Below are positions 60,019-64,000 of a DNA stretch of 64,000 nt, one piece after another (position 1 is the stretch's first letter; every line of letters starts with the position of its first letter). The DNA comes from Mercurialis annua. Lineage: Eukaryota > Streptophyta > Magnoliopsida > Malpighiales > Euphorbiaceae. Below the pieces are notes generated by a model. That model was not told the DNA's origin, did no database searches, and saw nothing but the letters and a program-made list of their open reading frames with translations. Where the stretch lies: positions 30,237,879 through 30,301,878 of the forward strand of contig NC_065571.1 of the NCBI RefSeq assembly GCF_937616625.2, given 5' to 3'. The translations under genes and the position numbers were made by a program.

Positions 60019-60695
60019 CGTTTCCAATCCGAAACTTTAGAATCGTAGAGGATCGAGTCTATAATCTCTGGGATCAAATGGTTTTTATTTCGATCCAAAA
60101 ACGAAGGAGAACGAATCAGAAAACCGAAGAAACGTTTTAAGCCAAAACAGAAAATGAGAGTTGATGAACTCACGATGAACACCAAGGTTTTGAGGACGAT
60201 TTGCAGCGTTAAACTTCAGGGAAATGATTGAAATAAGACGGCTAGGGTTAGTGTGTAGTGTGGGGAATGAATTAGGTTAGAAAGATTGATGTATATAAGG
60301 GAAGAATTTAGTTTGGATTCGCTGAAATCATGCAAGAAATGGGAGGCTCAAGGTCTCGGTTACATTCTCGAACGAGAACAACCAAATGGCCTTGTTCTCG
60401 TTCGAGAATGCCTGGTCTCGTATGAGACCAGGCACTGAACGAGGTTCTCGTTCGAGAATTCTTGAATTCTCAACGAGAATAGTCGTGATTCTCAGGTCTC
60501 AAACGAGACCTGAGTCACACGGCAGTGGTTCAACCATTTGGTTGAACCACGAGTCCAAAGATGTATATTTTTTTAAACCGAACCTAAAATGAATCGAACC
60601 ACAAACTATTAACGAAACATAAAATACTCCTCAAAACACAGCCGGAACCACGTCGGAGATTACAAAAATAATTTAAAATTTTACGGGATATTACA
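60019..60695 (-). repeat. Element F right outer LTR, U3 side
   Basis: The remaining 677 bp of the right F LTR. It includes a TATA box on the minus strand near 60292-60300, the palindrome cluster at 60350-60550 and the intact terminus tattaca at 60695. Element D now separates this promoter from the primer site and coding units. Confidence 0.9.
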
Positions 60696-63600
60696 CGTTT
60701 AAATCGTTATGAAACAAATTCTAATGTTTCACCTTTTTAGCGATTTAAGCCGAACATTTAAAAAGTTACGAAACAAATCCAAATGTTTCGCCCTTTTAGC
60801 GATTTAAGCCAAACGTTTAAACGTTACGAAACAAATCCAAACATTTCTCCATTTTAGAGATTTAAGACAAACATTTACACACGTTACGAGACAAATCCAA
60901 ACGCTTCACCCTTTTAGCGATTTAACCAAACATTTAAAACGTTACGAAACCAATCCAAATGTTCAAAATATTACAAAACAAATCCAAACGTTTCCCCTTT
61001 TTAGCGATTTAAGCCAAACGTTTAAAACGTTACGAAATAAATCCTAACGTTTCGCCTTTTAAAGGATTTAAGCCAAACTTTTAAAACGTTATGAAACAAA
61101 TCGTAATCTTTTTCCTTTTTAGCGATTTAAGACAAACGTTTAAAACATTTTGAAACAAATCCAAACGTGTCCCCTTTTTAGTGATTGAAACCAAACGTTT
61201 AAAATATTTCGAAGTAAATCCAAACGTTTCCCCTTTTTAGCGAATTAAATCCAAACATTTCACCTTTTTAGCGATTTAAGAGAAACGTTCACAAACGTTA
61301 CGAAACAACTCCAAACGTTTCACCTTTTTATCGATTTAAACCAAATGTTTAAAATGTTTCGAAACCAATCCAAAAGTTTAAAAACGTTACAAAAAAATCC
61401 TAATTTTTTGCCTTTTTAGTTAATTAAACCAAACGTTTAATACGTTACGAAACAAATCCTAACATTTTCCCTTTTTAGCGATTTAAGCCAAACATTTAAA
61501 ACGTTTCACATTTTTAGTGATTTAATCCAAAGTTTAAAACGTTATAAAACCAATCCAAACATTTAAAATGTTACGAAGCAAATCCTAACGTTTCACCTTT
61601 TTAGCGATTTAAGCTAAAAGTGTAAAACGTTACGAAATAAGTCCTAACTTTTCAACTTTTTATCGATTTAAGTAACGTTTAAAAAGTTACGAAACAAATC
61701 CAAACGTTTCCCCTTTTTAGAGATTTAAGCCAAACATTTTAAATGTAACGAAACCAATCCAAACGTTTAAAACGTTACAAAAAAATCCAAATATTTTTCC
61801 TTTTTAGCGATTTTAGCCTAAAGTTTGCATACATTATGAAACAAATACAAATGTTTCACCTTTTCAGCGATTTTAGCCAAACGTTTAAACCGTTTAATAA
61901 TCCAATTCAAACGTTTAAAACATTACAAAAAAAAATCCAAACGTTTCACCTTTTTAGAGATTTAAGCCAAGCGTTGAAAACGTTACGAAACCAATTCAAA
62001 GGTTTAAAAACTTACGAAAAAAATCCTAACGTTTCACCTTTTTAGCGATTTAAGCCAAAGGTTTACAAACATTAAGAAACAAATCCAAACATTTCACCCT
62101 TTTATCAATTTAAGCCAAACGTTTAAAACGTTACGAAACCAATCCAAACATTTAAAACGCTACGAAATAAATCTAAACGTTTCACCTTTTTAACGATTTA
62201 TGCCAACGTTTACAAAGGTTACGAAACAAATCCAAACGTTTACCCTTTTAGCGATTTAAGCCAAACGTTTAACGTAATAAAACCCATACAAACAATTAAA
62301 ATGCAAACGTATCGCCTTTTTATCTATTTGATCCAAAAGTTAACAAACATTATGAAATAAATCCAAACATTTCACCTTTTTAGCAATTTAAGCCAAACAT
62401 TTAAAACGTTACGTAGCCAATGCAAACGTTTAAAACATTAAGAAACAAATTCAAACGTTTCACCTTTTTTGCAATTTAAGCCAAACGTTTAAAATATTAC
62501 GAATTAAATCCAAACGTTTCACCTTTTTAGCGATTTATGATAAACGTTTACAAACATTACGAAACAAATCCAAATGTTTCATCTTTTTAGCGATTTAAGC
62601 CAAACGTTGAAAATGTTACGAAACCAATACAAATGTTTAAAACGTCAGGAAAAAAATCCTAAGGTTTCACCCTTTTAGTGATTTAAACCAAAATGTTACG
62701 AAAAAAATCCTAACATTTCAGCTTTTTAACGATTTAAGTCAAATGTTTAAAATGTTACGAAACAAATCCAAACGTTTCACCTTTTTAGCTATTTAAGCCA
62801 AAAGTTTTAAACGTTACAAAACCAATCCAAACGTTGAAAATGTTACGAAAAAAAATCTAAACTTTTGTTCTTTTTCGCGATTTAAGCCAAAAGTTTACAA
62901 ACATTATGAAACAAATCCAAAGTTTCACCTTTTGAGCGATTTTAGCAAAAACGTTTACAAATTTCACGAAAGAAATCCAAACGTTTCACCTTTTTAGCAA
63001 TTTATGCCAAAATATTGTAAAACATTACGAAACCAATCCAAACGTTTAAAACATTACGAAACAAATCCGAATATTTCACCTTTTTAGCCATTTAAGCCAA
63101 ACGTTTAAAACGTTACGAAACAAATCGTAACGTTTTAACTTTTTAATGATTTAAGCCAAACGTTTAAAACATAACGAAATAAATCCTAACGTTTTGCCTT
63201 TTTAATGAGTTTAGCCAAACATTTAAAACATTACAAAACAAATCCTGACGTTTCCCCTTTTTAGTAATTTTAGCCAAACCTTTAAAACATTTCGAAACAA
63301 ATGGTAACGTTTCACCTTTTTAGCGATTTAAGCAAAACATTTAAAAAGTTACGAAACAAATCCAGACGTTTCACCTTTTTAATGATTTAAGCCACACATT
63401 TGAAACGTTATGAAACCAATCCAAACGTTTAAAACGTTACGAAAAAAATCCAAACGTTTCTCCTTTTTAGAGATTTAAGCCAAATGTTTACAAACGTTAT
63501 GAAACAAATCCAAACGTTTCGCCTTTTTAGCGATTTAACCAAACGTTTAAAACGTCATGAAACCAATCCAAATGATTGAAACGTTACGAAACAAATCCAA

Positions 63601-64000
63601 ACATTTCACCTTTTTAGCGATTTAAGCCAAACGATTATAATAATTACGAAACAAATCCAAACATTTCATCTTATTAGCAATTTAAGCCAAACATTTAATA
63701 CATTACTTAACCAATCCAAACGTTTATAACGTCACGAAACAAATCCAAATGTTTCACCTTTTTAGCGATTGAAGCCAAACGATTGCAAACATTACGAAAC
63801 AAATCCAAACGTTTCACCTTATTAGTCATTTAAGCCAATCAATTAAACGTTTAAACGTTATGAAACACATACAAATGTGTCACCTTTTTAGCGATTTAAG
63901 CCAAACGTGTAAAACGTAGAAACAAATTCAAAAATTTCACCTTTTTAGCAATTTAAGCTAAACGTTTACAAACGTTACGAAACAAATCCAAACGTTTCAC
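60696..64000. repeat. Satellite array, right block
   Basis: Same satellite as the left block, starting with the second CGTTT copy of the element F duplication and running out of the window. Mixed 60- and 89-bp units. No interruption was noticed. Short open frames such as that near 61836 are satellite translations. Confidence 0.95.

Larger units (their letters stand above)
25166..60695 (-). mobile_element. Element F: Tekay-like element expanded into a tandem array
   Basis: Minus-strand Ty3/gypsy chromovirus complex flanked by the 5-bp duplication CGTTT (25161-25165 and 60696-60700). It has an outer LTR on each side (25166-28197; 47741-50150 plus 60019-60695), two internal LTRs without U3, and three interiors. 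The single outer duplication shows one insertion into the satellite followed by internal amplification. All interiors share the same frame breaks. Element D splits the right LTR. No copy can encode a working set of proteins. Confidence 0.9.

Noticed and set aside
61836..62045. Open frame in the right satellite block
   Set aside because: It translates tandem monomers (repeated TFKTLQK-like words) and has no support as a gene.

Overview
The window is repetitive plant (angiosperm) nuclear DNA with no recognisable host gene. A plant is indicated by Ty3/gypsy chromovirus retrotransposons of Tekay/Del type (integrase ending in a chromodomain-like tail, primer-binding sites matching plant initiator tRNA-Met, LTRs of 2.4-3.1 kb) and by a Mutator-type MITE, all embedded in an AT-rich satellite with a monomer of about 60 bp. 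The setting looks like centromere-proximal or other satellite heterochromatin; the species cannot be named from the sequence.

Layout. (1) 1-3678 satellite. (2) 3679-24577 a nested complex. The host is a minus-strand Tekay-like element (C), cut off on its right by satellite. Its 3' LTR is interrupted by a truncated plus-strand Tekay-like element (A, 4952-10330). Its integrase is interrupted by a complete young plus-strand non-autonomous LTR element (B, 12332-21527, target duplication CTTAC). (3) 24578-25165 satellite. (4) 25166-60695 a minus-strand Tekay-like element (F) that entered the satellite once (target duplication CGTTT at both outer ends) and was then amplified internally. Three tandem units of exactly 7,087 bp (28483-49743) lie between its two outer LTRs, and the two inner LTRs lack their U3 halves. 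The right outer LTR is split by a second non-autonomous element (D, 50151-60013, target duplication CGTAC), which itself carries a 336-bp Mutator-type MITE (54181-54516, 9-bp duplication TAAAAACAA). (5) 60696-64000 satellite.

All gag and pol reading frames are broken. In F the same gag frameshift, TGA stop before RNase H and deletion of the integrase zinc-finger cysteines occur in all three units, so a dead copy was multiplied by recombination and not by transposition. B and D carry no pol. They keep LTRs, primer-binding site, polypurine tract and a decayed gag with an acidic N-terminal stretch, and they must have moved with enzymes from related autonomous elements.

Striking shared architecture. 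In all families, where both sites survive, a 10-nt leader motif about 65-100 nt downstream of the primer-binding site is the exact complement of a site in the LTR. One position covaries: G-C in A and F, A-U in B and D. The outer part of each LTR carries a CpG-rich cluster of short palindromes whose sequence differs completely between families. Repeat boundaries, target duplications, motifs and frame breaks were read by eye; identities and ages were not computed.
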